From Paracoccus sp. (in: a-proteobacteria) (GTDB taxonomy: Bacteria; Pseudomonadota; Alphaproteobacteria; Rhodobacterales; Rhodobacteraceae): a stretch of DNA of 35,727 bases. The stretch is from positions 1 to 35,727 of the forward strand of contig JAUNTL010000023.1 in assembly GCA_030538705.1 (NCBI GenBank). The letters are read 5' to 3'. The notes beneath the pieces were generated by a model. The model searched no databases and was not told where the DNA came from. It saw nothing but the letters and a program-made list of their open reading frames with translations. The position numbers and the translations under genes are program-made. Position 1 is the first letter of the stretch. Each line of letters begins with the position of its first letter. Below are positions 7,989 to 14,824 of the stretch, in pieces.

Positions 7989-9337
7989 GCGGCGAGCGCC
8001 TTTCTGCGGCGTCAGGGCCTGCCGGCGCGCCGGGCAGTGGTGCCGCCGGGATGCCGCCCGCCCCGGACAAACAGGCCGGCGCCGTGACCGCGCCGCTGCC
8101 CGATGTGCCGGCGGGGGTTGCGACGGTGGCGGCGGGCACCTGCACCACCGGCATCGCGACGGATGATGTTCCCGCCCCGGCCCCGCCCCCCGCCCCGGCC
8201 GCAGGCAATGGCGCGGACCATTCCGGGGGTGCCGGGCCTGTCTCCGCCGGGTTGGGGCGCGCCGACGGCATGTCTGCGGGTCCGGCGGGCGCACCCGCTG
8301 CCGCCGCGGGCATCCACCACCCGTTTGCGACCCCGCCCGGCCCCGGCAAGGCGGTCGAGATCGCCGCCGGCATCCTGTGGATGCGCCTGCCGCTGCCGAT
8401 GAAGCTTGATCACGTCAATGTCTATGCGCTTGACGATGATGACGGCTGGACGCTGGTTGATACCGGCTTTGACAGCGCGCGCAGCCGGGCGCTGTGGCAG
8501 GCGCTTGTGGATGGGCCGCTGGCCGGGCGCGCGGTGCGGCGGGTGCTGGTCACGCATCACCATCCCGACCATGTCGGGCTGGCCGGCTGGTTCATGGCAC
8601 GCGGGGCCGAGCTGATCATGACGCGCACGGCCTGGCTGATGGCAAGGATGCTGTGCCTGGATGTTCAGCCCAGCCCGCCCGCCGGAACGCTGGATTTCTG
8701 GCGCGCGGCCGGCATGTCGCCCGATCTGCTGGCCGCGCGTGCGGCAGAGCGTCCGTTCAACTTTGCCGATTGTGTCCATCCGCTGCCGCCGGGCTATACG
8801 CGAATTGCGGCGGGCGGGCGGCTGCGCATCGGCGGGCGCGACTGGGATGTCACCGCCGGGCATGGTCATGCGCCCGAGCATGCGGTGCTGTGGTCCGGCG
8901 ATGGCGATCTGGTCATCGGGGGCGATCAGCTGTTGCCCGGCATTTCGCCCAATCTGGGCGTCTATCCGACCGAGCCGCAGGCCGATCCGGTCGGCGAATG
9001 GCTGGACAGCTGCGCGCGGCTGGCCCTGCTGGCGACGCCGCGCCAGCTGGTCCTGCCGGGCCATAAGCTGCCCTTCAGGGGCCTGCCGCTGCGGCTGTCA
9101 CAGATGCGCGACAACCATCTGGGCGCGCTTGATCGCGTGCATCAGGCGCTGAGCATGCGTCCGCTGACCGCCATCGGAACCTTTCCGGCGCTGTTTCGCC
9201 GCGAGATCGGGATGGGCGAGTATGGGCTGGCCCTTGCCGAGGCCGTCGCCCATATCAACCGCCTGAACCGCGAAGGCCGCGCCGTGCCGGCGGGCGTGGA
9301 CGATCACGGTGGCGTTCTGTGGCGCGCGGCCGGGTGA
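7985..9337 (+). CDS. Metallo-beta-lactamase-fold hydrolase with Pro/Ala/Gly-rich N-terminal extension
   Basis: The MBL domain occupies the C-terminal about 340 residues: VNVYALDDDDGWTLVDTGFD, the metal motif THHHPDHVGLAG, then GHGHAPEHAVL and VIGGDQLLPG supplying further metal ligands, and a late LVLPGHKLPF. It is probably a glyoxalase-II-like or thioester hydrolase of the type paired with acyl-CoA dehydrogenases. Start choice is open. TTG at 7985 overlaps the dehydrogenase stop by 4 bases and gives 450 residues, of which about 95-110 are a disordered linker rich in Pro, Ala and Gly. ATG 8051 and ATG 8270 are alternatives; 8270 gives the ordinary family length but leaves 281 bases untranslated inside an operon. 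The codons from 7985 to 8270 keep the strong third-position GC of a coding frame, so I favour the long form without certainty. Confidence 0.8.
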   Translation: MSGERLSAASGPAGAPGSGAAGMPPAPDKQAGAVTAPLPDVPAGVATVAAGTCTTGIATDDVPAPAPPPAPAAGNGADHSGGAGPVSAGLGRADGMSAGPAGAPAAAAGIHHPFATPPGPGKAVEIAAGILWMRLPLPMKLDHVNVYALDDDDGWTLVDTGFDSARSRALWQALVDGPLAGRAVRRVLVTHHHPDHVGLAGWFMARGAELIMTRTAWLMARMLCLDVQPSPPAGTLDFWRAAGMSPDLLAARAAERPFNFADCVHPLPPGYTRIAAGGRLRIGGRDWDVTAGHGHAPEHAVLWSGDGDLVIGGDQLLPGISPNLGVYPTEPQADPVGEWLDSCARLALLATPRQLVLPGHKLPFRGLPLRLSQMRDNHLGALDRVHQALSMRPLTAIGTFPALFRREIGMGEYGLALAEAVAHINRLNREGRAVPAGVDDHGGVLWRAAG

Positions 9338-9394
9338 CAGGGCCGTCCCGATCAGCTATGGAGATGGCAAATCATCGGCTTTGAGGGACCGGCC

Positions 9395-9544
9395 ATGGCA
9401 CAAAACGACCAGATCGAACACAAGCACGGCTCGATGGATATCCGCGAACAGCAGCGCACTTTCGTCGGCTTTCTGCGCTTTTCCGCATGGGCCTGCGCTC
9501 TGGCCGGTGTCGTGCTGATCTTCATGGCACTGGCGAACGCCTGA
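9395..9544 (+). CDS. aa3-type cytochrome c oxidase subunit IV
   Basis: A 49-residue protein found by reading this frame directly. The hydrophilic N-terminus (MAQNDQIEHKHGSMDIREQ) is followed by a conserved QRTFVGFLRFSAW and one membrane helix of about 18 residues ending in MALANA. This is the pattern of the small subunit IV of alphaproteobacterial aa3 oxidases, which packs against the catalytic core in the inner membrane and is often coded away from the ctaCDE genes. GAGGGA lies 7 bases before the ATG. The next gene starts one base after its stop, so the two are probably co-transcribed. Confidence 0.88.
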   Translation: MAQNDQIEHKHGSMDIREQQRTFVGFLRFSAWACALAGVVLIFMALANA

Positions 9545-9545
9545 T

Positions 9546-10181
9546 ATGCTGCGCCGTATCCTGATCGCGCTGGCGCTGCCGCTGTTTCTGGCCGCCTGTG
9601 GCGCCGACAACCAATGGGCCAGCGACGAGGCGGTGCGCAATGTCCGCTATGCCTCGAACGAACGGCCGTCGATCTCGTTGCTGACGGTGGTCGGTATTCC
9701 GCGGGGCGAGGGCGGGCATTCCGCCCTGCTGATCAACGGCTCCGAGCAGGTGATCTTTGATCCGGCCGGCAGTTTTCAGCATCCGCGCGCGCCTGAACGC
9801 CATGACGTGCTTTATGGAATCACGCCAGAGATGCGGAACGTCTATATCGACTATCATGCCCGTGATGTGGCGGGCGAGCGTTATTACGTGATCGTCGATA
9901 CCGTGCCCGTGACACGTGAGGTCGCGGATATGGCGATCCGCTCGGCGCAGGCGAACGGGCCGGTGAACAAGGCATTCTGTGCCGTCGGAACCGCGAATGT
10001 GCTGCGCAACGTGCCCGGATTTCAGGGCGCGCCCGGCGGATTCAGCCCGATCCGGCTGCGCGAGTGGTTCCTGACCATGCCCGGCGTGCAGTCGCGCGAA
10101 TATCGCGACGGCGACCCTTCGCTGCGGCATGGCGATCTGTTGCGGATGAAGGACGGATCGCTGCACGCCTATAACAGGTAA
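9546..10181 (+). CDS. Conserved lipoprotein of unknown function
   Basis: A 211-residue protein. The N-terminus MLRRILIALALPLFLAACG is a lipoprotein signal with lipobox LAAC, Cys18 being the acylated residue, so it is anchored in the membrane facing the periplasm. The mature region has strands such as SISLLTVVGIPRGEGGHSALLI and VYIDYHARDVAGERYYVIVDTVPV and the conserved-looking NKAFCAVGTANVL. I recall similar lipoproteins in Rhodobacterales but no assigned activity. It follows the oxidase subunit by one base. Its last 13 bases overlap the end of the opposite azlD gene. Confidence 0.88.
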   Translation: MLRRILIALALPLFLAACGADNQWASDEAVRNVRYASNERPSISLLTVVGIPRGEGGHSALLINGSEQVIFDPAGSFQHPRAPERHDVLYGITPEMRNVYIDYHARDVAGERYYVIVDTVPVTREVADMAIRSAQANGPVNKAFCAVGTANVLRNVPGFQGAPGGFSPIRLREWFLTMPGVQSREYRDGDPSLRHGDLLRMKDGSLHAYNR

Positions 10182-10495
10182 ATGCCGGCCGCCAGCGTGA
10201 CCACGCCGGTCGTGACGGCGGCCAGCACATTGCGGGTCAGGCAACCGGCCAGCAATGTCGCCATCGCGGCGATCAGCCGGGCCGGGTCGGTCTGTCCGCC
10301 GGTCGCGGCGGGCCACAGCACGACCGGCGCGGTCAGCGCAGGCAGAACCGCGACGGTCGTATAGCGCAGCAGCCGCAGCACCCAATCCGGCATCGAGCGC
10401 CGGCCAAGCGCGCCCAGAAAGCTGTAGCGCAGCAGGAATGTTCCCAGACCGACGGTGCAGATGATCAGCCAGATATCGCTGTCGCTATAGCTCAT
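10169..10495 (-). CDS. azlD: AzlD family membrane protein (branched-chain amino acid export partner)
   Basis: A 108-residue hydrophobic protein with about three to four membrane helices: DIWLIICTVGLGTFLLRYSFL, VLRLLRYTTVAVLPALTAPVVLW, LIAAMATLLAGCLT and AVTTGVVTLAAGIYLL. The YSFLGALGRRSMPDWVLRLLRYTTVAVLPAL stretch is the family signature. AzlD is the small partner of AzlC in an exporter of branched-chain amino acids. Its ATG at 10495 overlaps the azlC stop by 4 bases (ATGA), so translation is coupled. Its 3' end overlaps the convergent lipoprotein gene by 13 bases, with no room for a separate terminator. Confidence 0.93.
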   Translation of the reverse strand: MSYSDSDIWLIICTVGLGTFLLRYSFLGALGRRSMPDWVLRLLRYTTVAVLPALTAPVVLWPAATGGQTDPARLIAAMATLLAGCLTRNVLAAVTTGVVTLAAGIYLL

Positions 10496-11175
10496 TGCCG
10501 TGGCTCCGGCTTGTGGCGGGTGGTGGCGATCTCGACCCCGGCGCCGGCCAGCATGGCCAGCAGCGCCGCGATCATTGTGCCAACCCCGGCCGGCAGCCCC
10601 GCAAGCGCCAGCCCCCCGATTGCCGCCACGCTGGCAGCCGCGATATGGGCGGGACTGCGCAGCGCCGGGGCGATCATGGCGATAAAGGTGATCGGGACGG
10701 CGAAATCCAGCGGGACCGATGCCGGGATCGCCCGCCCGGCCGTGGCCCCGATCAGGCTGAATCCGACCCAGGCGCCGCAAAGCACGATCGCCGTGCCGGT
10801 GAAATAGCCCAGCCTCTGCGCGAGGCTGAGCTGTGGGGCGTCCTGAAATTGCGTGATCGACAGCACATAGGTCTGGTCAATCAGCGCATAGGCCACCGCC
10901 AGCCGCGTCGGCTGTGATGCCATCCCCAGCCATGGCACGATCGAGGCCGAATACATCGCCATGCGCAGATTGACCGCGATCCCCGAGACGATCACCAGCC
11001 AGACCGGCGCATGATCGCTGAGCAGTTGCACCACCGTGAACTGCGATGCCCCGGCCAGCACGACGATGCTGAACCCCATGACCTTCGCCAGATCCAGCCC
11101 GGCCGCCGCCGCCACGACCCCGAACAACAACCCGAAAGGCGCGATCACCAGCAGAAAGGGGATGGACTGAACCAT
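10492..11175 (-). CDS. azlC: AzlC family permease (branched-chain amino acid export)
   Basis: A 227-residue inner-membrane protein with the AzlC core: SIPFLLVIAPFGLLFGVVAAAAG, MGFSIVVLAGASQFTVVQLL, INLRMAMYSAS-like VNLRMAMYSASIVPWLG, and LAVAYALIDQTYVL. With AzlD it forms the exporter. The open frame gives ATG 11175 as start, yet this begins right at the first helix and has no clear ribosome site. A second reading frame from ATG 11261 codes MTAPSPPPLSRKAQAFEAARARARA before a TGA; removal of one GC dinucleotide from the GC tract near 11201-11208 would join it to this frame as ...RQSLIHGMVQS. The true N-terminus may therefore be longer, or the gene may carry a frameshift. Confidence 0.88.
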   Translation of the reverse strand: MVQSIPFLLVIAPFGLLFGVVAAAAGLDLAKVMGFSIVVLAGASQFTVVQLLSDHAPVWLVIVSGIAVNLRMAMYSASIVPWLGMASQPTRLAVAYALIDQTYVLSITQFQDAPQLSLAQRLGYFTGTAIVLCGAWVGFSLIGATAGRAIPASVPLDFAVPITFIAMIAPALRSPAHIAAASVAAIGGLALAGLPAGVGTMIAALLAMLAGAGVEIATTRHKPEPRQ

Positions 11176-11262
11176 GCCGTGGATCAGGCTCTGGCGCGGG
11201 CGCGCGCCGCCTCGAATGCCTGTGCCTTGCGCGACAGGGGCGGCGGTGAGGGAGCCGTCATC

Positions 11263-11331
11263 TGAACCCGGATCAAGACGCGCCGTCGCGGCGCAGGAAA
11301 AGCCACTCTAACGCCGCCGCGGCCGGGTTCA
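11263..11331. repeat. Nested inverted repeats upstream of azlC
   Basis: TGAACCCGG at 11263-11271 is mirrored perfectly by CCGGGTTCA at 11323-11331. Inside it, GCGCCG at 11280-11285 pairs with CGGCGC at 11289-11294 around a 3-base loop. The structure lies between the end of the membrane-protein gene (11401) and the azlC start, on the transcribed minus strand. It could be a terminator for the greA operon or a leader of azlCD; there is no T-run to decide. Confidence 0.35.
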
Positions 11332-11400
11332 AGCCATCGGCAAGGATGGGCATCGCGCGTTTACGTGTCTGGTTCCCGCCCCGGCCGGACAGGGCGCGGC

Positions 11401-12342
11401 TCAGTCGCCGCTGTCTTGCCCGAACAGGCCGGCGGCACGTGCCAGCAGCATGAAGGCGCGTGCCGAACGGGTATCGGCCAGCCGGGTGATCTGGTCATCG
11501 TTCAGGCGCGGCATGACGGCCGTGACGCCGCGATCGAAAAGCCGCAGGAAATGGTGCATTGCATCGCGAAACACCTCGTCATTGCGCATGGCCGAGGAGG
11601 CGGTTTCCAGCATCGCGGGATCGCGCACCGCGCCGACCGCGGCGACGGCCCGGCCGCGCTGACCCTCGGCAAAGCGGTGCCAGGCAGCAGGATCGGCGGG
11701 GCCGGGCACGAGATCGTCGGTATAGATCCCGCGCTCGGCCAGCAGGGTGACGACATCCTGCGCAGAACGGATCAGGCGGGCGTGATCTGCATCGCGCAGC
11801 GCCTCGCGCATGGCGGCGATGGCCTCGTGGTCTGCGGGACCGTCGGGAAAGTTCAGCGCCCGGATGACAACCTCGGCGGGCAGTTCGACCGGCTCGGGCG
11901 CATCAAGGCCCAGCCGGTGCTGGCGCGGGTCGGCGGTGGCGGTGGCGGCGGTGGGGGCAGGCGGGGCGGGACGTGCGCGACCCGTCACGGCCCCGGCCGG
12001 TCGCATGGCGGGGGCGGTCCGCGCGGGGCTTGCGGGTATCGCCGGCGGCGGGGCGGGATCGCGCCGGGGCATGTCACCCGGGGCGGTATCGTCCAGCATT
12101 GCGCGCAGGGCCTCGGCCTCGGCGCGCAGGGTGTCGATGGCGCGGGCCAGCCCGACGGCCATCCAGATCAGCGCAAGCGGCATCAGCGCCGCCACGACCG
12201 AGACCCAGCGGCCCGGTCCGCTGGCCGTGCCGCCCGAACCCAGCCACAGGATCAGCAGCATCACCAGCCACAGCGCCGTCAGCGCCGCACCGATGATCAT
12301 CGCGCGGCCCGAGGCATTGGCCATGCCCCGCCAGTCAGCCAT
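11401..12342 (-). CDS. Conserved membrane protein of unknown function
   Basis: A 313-residue protein (ATG 12342; a GTG one codon upstream is also possible). Two membrane helices lie near residues 12-35 (AMIIGAALTALWLVMLLILWLG) and 45-65 (VSVVAALMPLALIWMAVGLA). They are followed by a short coiled stretch (IDTLRAEAEALRAMLDD), a Pro/Ala-rich linker to about residue 140, and a helical C-terminal domain (PAEVVIRALNFPDGPADHEAIAAM ... VFRDAMHHFLRLFDRGV). The C-terminal domain is predicted cytoplasmic. The start codon shares one base with the greA stop (TGATG), so the two are translationally coupled. I recall similar proteins next to greA in Rhodobacterales; no function is known to me. Confidence 0.85.
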   Translation of the reverse strand: MADWRGMANASGRAMIIGAALTALWLVMLLILWLGSGGTASGPGRWVSVVAALMPLALIWMAVGLARAIDTLRAEAEALRAMLDDTAPGDMPRRDPAPPPAIPASPARTAPAMRPAGAVTGRARPAPPAPTAATATADPRQHRLGLDAPEPVELPAEVVIRALNFPDGPADHEAIAAMREALRDADHARLIRSAQDVVTLLAERGIYTDDLVPGPADPAAWHRFAEGQRGRAVAAVGAVRDPAMLETASSAMRNDEVFRDAMHHFLRLFDRGVTAVMPRLNDDQITRLADTRSARAFMLLARAAGLFGQDSGD

Positions 12343-12812
12343 CACTCGAACCGCACCGAGATGATTTCATAGCTGCGCATGCCGCGCGGGGTCTGGACCT
12401 CGACGCTGTCACCCTCTTCCTTGCCGATCAGCGCGCGGGCCAGCGGCGCGCGCATGTTCAAAAGCCCGCGTTCCAGATTGGCCTCATGCTCGCCGACGAT
12501 CTGATAGCTGCGCTCTTCCTCGGTCTCTTCGTCGACAAGGGCGACGGTTGCGCCGAATTTGATCCCGCCCGACAGCCGTGCCGGGTCGATGACCTCGGCG
12601 CGCGACAGGATCATCTCCAGCTCTTTGATGCGGCCCTCGATAAAGCTCTGCTTTTCGCGGGCCGAATGGTATTCGGCATTCTCGGACAGGTCGCCATGGG
12701 CGCGGGCCTCGGCAATGGCGGCGATGATCGCGGGGCGGTCGTTCGATTTCAGATCGCGCAGTTCGGCGTCAAGCTGGTCATAACCGGCGCGGGTCATCGG
12801 GATCTTTTCCAT
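12342..12812 (-). CDS. greA: Transcription elongation factor GreA
   Basis: Rescues backtracked RNA polymerase by stimulating cleavage of the transcript end. It has 156 residues, the usual length. The N-terminal coiled-coil covers about residues 1-75 ([18 protein letters not shown] ... [19 protein letters not shown]), where the acidic tip DLSENAEY is the catalytic element. The C-terminal FKBP-like domain follows ([26 protein letters not shown] ... [14 protein letters not shown]-type [14 protein letters not shown]). ATG 12812 is preceded by AGGAAG with 6 bases spacing. The membrane-protein gene is coupled behind it. Divergent from ETF-QO. Confidence 0.97.
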   Translation of the reverse strand: MEKIPMTRAGYDQLDAELRDLKSNDRPAIIAAIAEARAHGDLSENAEYHSAREKQSFIEGRIKELEMILSRAEVIDPARLSGGIKFGATVALVDEETEEERSYQIVGEHEANLERGLLNMRAPLARALIGKEEGDSVEVQTPRGMRSYEIISVRFE

Positions 12813-12845
12813 GTCACTTCCTGTCTCATGGGGTGCGCGGGGGCG

Positions 12846-12873
12846 CTTATGCGTGGTCGAACGCCCCCGCCAA
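12846..12873 (-). promoter_or_regulatory. Possible sigma-70 promoter of greA
   Basis: On the minus strand, TTGGCG (12873-12868) and CATAAG (12851-12846) are 16 bases apart, about 35 bases before the greA start. TTGACT lies just upstream at 12878-12873 but with a spacing of 21. The match is partial, and the site overlaps the dyad at 12862-12889. Confidence 0.3.
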
Positions 12874-12889
12874 GTCAATGGCAGGGGCG
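12862..12889. repeat. Dyad between greA and ETF-QO
   Basis: CGCCCC at 12862-12867 pairs with GGGGCG at 12884-12889, and GCCA at 12869-12872 pairs with TGGC at 12879-12882, with one mismatch between the arms and a 6-base loop. A second copy of the arm, GGGGGCG at 12839-12845, can pair with CGCCCCC at 12862-12868 instead, so two mutually exclusive structures are possible. It lies in the spacer of two divergent genes. Confidence 0.4.
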
Positions 12890-13072
12890 TGCGCGATTCC
12901 GTTATCCGCAAGGTGACAATTACGCGTGGGCAATGCAAGCATCGCGCTGCATAATGCGCGGGCGTTTGCTGATCGCGGCGGGGGCGGAAATGCGGGCATC
13001 GCCGCGTTACAATTGCCCCGGCCGCCGCCAGCCGCTACCAATGGCGCGGAAATCAGCCAGCGGGAGGCAAGC

Positions 13073-14731
13073 ATGACCGATCAGGAAAACGTCATCGAAC
13101 GCGAGTCGATGGATTTCGACGTGGTGATCGTCGGCGGCGGTCCTTCGGGCCTGTCGGCGGCGATCCGGCTGAAACAGATCGACCCTGAACTGTCGGTGGT
13201 CGTGCTGGAAAAAGGGTCCGAGATCGGGGCGCATATCCTGTCGGGCGCGGTTCTGGATACCTCGGGGCTGGACCGGCTGATCCCGGACTGGCGCGAAAAG
13301 GGCGCGCCGGTCACGCAAGAGGTGACGGCCGACGATTTTTATATTCTGGGCGAGGCCGGTCAGATCCGTGTCCCCAACTGGCCGATGCCGCCGCTGATGT
13401 CGAACCACGGGAAATATATCGTCAGCATGGGCAACGTCACCCGCTGGATGGCCGAACAGGCCGAGGCGGCCGGCGTCGAAATTTTTCCGGGCATGGCCTG
13501 TTCCGCCCTGGTCAAGGAGGGCGAGCGCGTGGCCGGCGTTATCGCCGGCGAGATGGGGCTGGAGGCAGATGGCACGCCCGGCCCGCAATACGAGCCGGGA
13601 ATGGAGCTGCGCGGCAAATATGTCCTGCTGGCCGAGGGCGTGCGCGGGTCGCTGTCGAAACAGGTGATCGAGCATTACCGCCTGTCGGACGGGCATGAGC
13701 CGCAGAAATACGGTCTGGGCATGAAAGAGATCTGGGAAATCGACCCGGCCAAGTTCCGCCCCGGCACGGTGACCCATACGATGGGCTGGCCGCTGGGCCG
13801 CAATGCCGGCGGCGGGTCATTCGTCTATCACATGGAAAACAATCAGGTTCTGGTGGGTTTTGTCGTTCACCTGAACTATGAAAACCCATGGCTGTTTCCC
13901 TATATGGAATTTCAGCGTTTCAAGCATCATCCGATGATCGCCGAGCTGCTGGAGGGCGGCAAGCGCGTGGCCTATGGCGCGCGCGCCATTTCTGAAGGCG
14001 GCTGGCAGTCGATCCCGAAGCTGACCTTTCCCGGCGGTGCCCTGCTGGGCTGTTCGGCCGGTCTGGTCAACGTGCCGCGCATCAAGGGCAACCATAATGC
14101 CATCCATTCCGGCATTGCCGCCGCCGAGGCCGCGGCGAGCGCCATCGCACAGGGCCGCGCGGGCGACGAGCTGACCAGCTATGAGGATGACCTGCGCTCT
14201 GGCCCGGTGGCAAAGGATCTGCGCCCCGTGCGCAACGTCAAGCCGCTATGGTCAAGGCTGGGGCTGTGGCCGTCGCTCGTGCTGGGCGGCTTTGACATGT
14301 GGGTGGCGAACCTGACCGGCTGGAACCCGCTGGGGACGTGGAAACATGGCAAGACCGATGCCGAGGCGACCGGCAAGGCCGGGGATTTCAAGCCGATCGA
14401 ATACCCGCGCCCCGACGGCAGGCTCAGCTTTGACCGGCTGACCAATGTGGCGTTTTCATTCACCAACCACGAGGAATCACAGCCCTGCCACCTCAAGCTG
14501 AAAGACCCTGCCGTGCCGGTGGCGGTCAATCTGCCGGTCTATGGCGGGCCGTCGGCGCGTTACTGCCCGGCTGGGGTCTATGAATTTATCGAACAGGGTG
14601 GCGAGACAAAGTTCCAGATCAACTTTCAGAACTGCGTCCATTGCAAGACCTGCGATATCAAGGATCCCAGCCAGAATATCATCTGGACGACGCCGCAGGG
14701 CGGCGACGGGCCGAACTACCCGAATATGTGA
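13073..14731 (+). CDS. Electron transfer flavoprotein-ubiquinone oxidoreductase
   Basis: Passes electrons from ETF, the acceptor of acyl-CoA and other dehydrogenases, into the ubiquinone pool at the inner membrane. It has 552 residues. The FAD-binding GGGPSG motif is at residues 21-26 with FDVVIV before it. The ubiquinone/membrane region is in the middle (WPLGRNAGGGSFVYHMENNQVLVGFVVHLNYENP). The 4Fe-4S cluster ligands are Cys498 (YCPAGVYEF) and Cys521, 524 and 527 (NCVHCKTCDIKDPSQNI), exactly as in the mitochondrial enzyme. ATG 13073 follows GGGAGG; the frame extends upstream to 12926 but without support. A hairpin (ATCCGGG 14731-14737 with CCCGGAT 14746-14752) starts at the stop codon and may end transcription. 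Confidence 0.97.
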   Translation: MTDQENVIERESMDFDVVIVGGGPSGLSAAIRLKQIDPELSVVVLEKGSEIGAHILSGAVLDTSGLDRLIPDWREKGAPVTQEVTADDFYILGEAGQIRVPNWPMPPLMSNHGKYIVSMGNVTRWMAEQAEAAGVEIFPGMACSALVKEGERVAGVIAGEMGLEADGTPGPQYEPGMELRGKYVLLAEGVRGSLSKQVIEHYRLSDGHEPQKYGLGMKEIWEIDPAKFRPGTVTHTMGWPLGRNAGGGSFVYHMENNQVLVGFVVHLNYENPWLFPYMEFQRFKHHPMIAELLEGGKRVAYGARAISEGGWQSIPKLTFPGGALLGCSAGLVNVPRIKGNHNAIHSGIAAAEAAASAIAQGRAGDELTSYEDDLRSGPVAKDLRPVRNVKPLWSRLGLWPSLVLGGFDMWVANLTGWNPLGTWKHGKTDAEATGKAGDFKPIEYPRPDGRLSFDRLTNVAFSFTNHEESQPCHLKLKDPAVPVAVNLPVYGGPSARYCPAGVYEFIEQGGETKFQINFQNCVHCKTCDIKDPSQNIIWTTPQGGDGPNYPNM

Positions 14732-14752
14732 TCCGGGCTGTGGCCCCCGGAT
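14731..14752 (+). terminator. Possible terminator hairpin after ETF-QO
   Basis: ATCCGGG at 14731-14737 pairs with CCCGGAT at 14746-14752 around an 8-base loop, starting on the last base of the stop codon. The following bases are G-rich with no T-run, so it is only a possible terminator. Confidence 0.3.
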
Positions 14753-14824
14753 GCGGGGGGTGGCGTTGCTTGTTACGCGCCGGGCCGTTAGGGTCATGCG
14801 CAAACCGTTGATCGGACTGCGCTG

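Noticed and set aside
6168-8294. 708-codon minus-strand frame over the acyl-CoA dehydrogenase
   Set aside because: The plus-strand protein has clear family motifs; the minus frame reads as Arg/Gln/His-rich shadow sequence common in GC-rich genomes.
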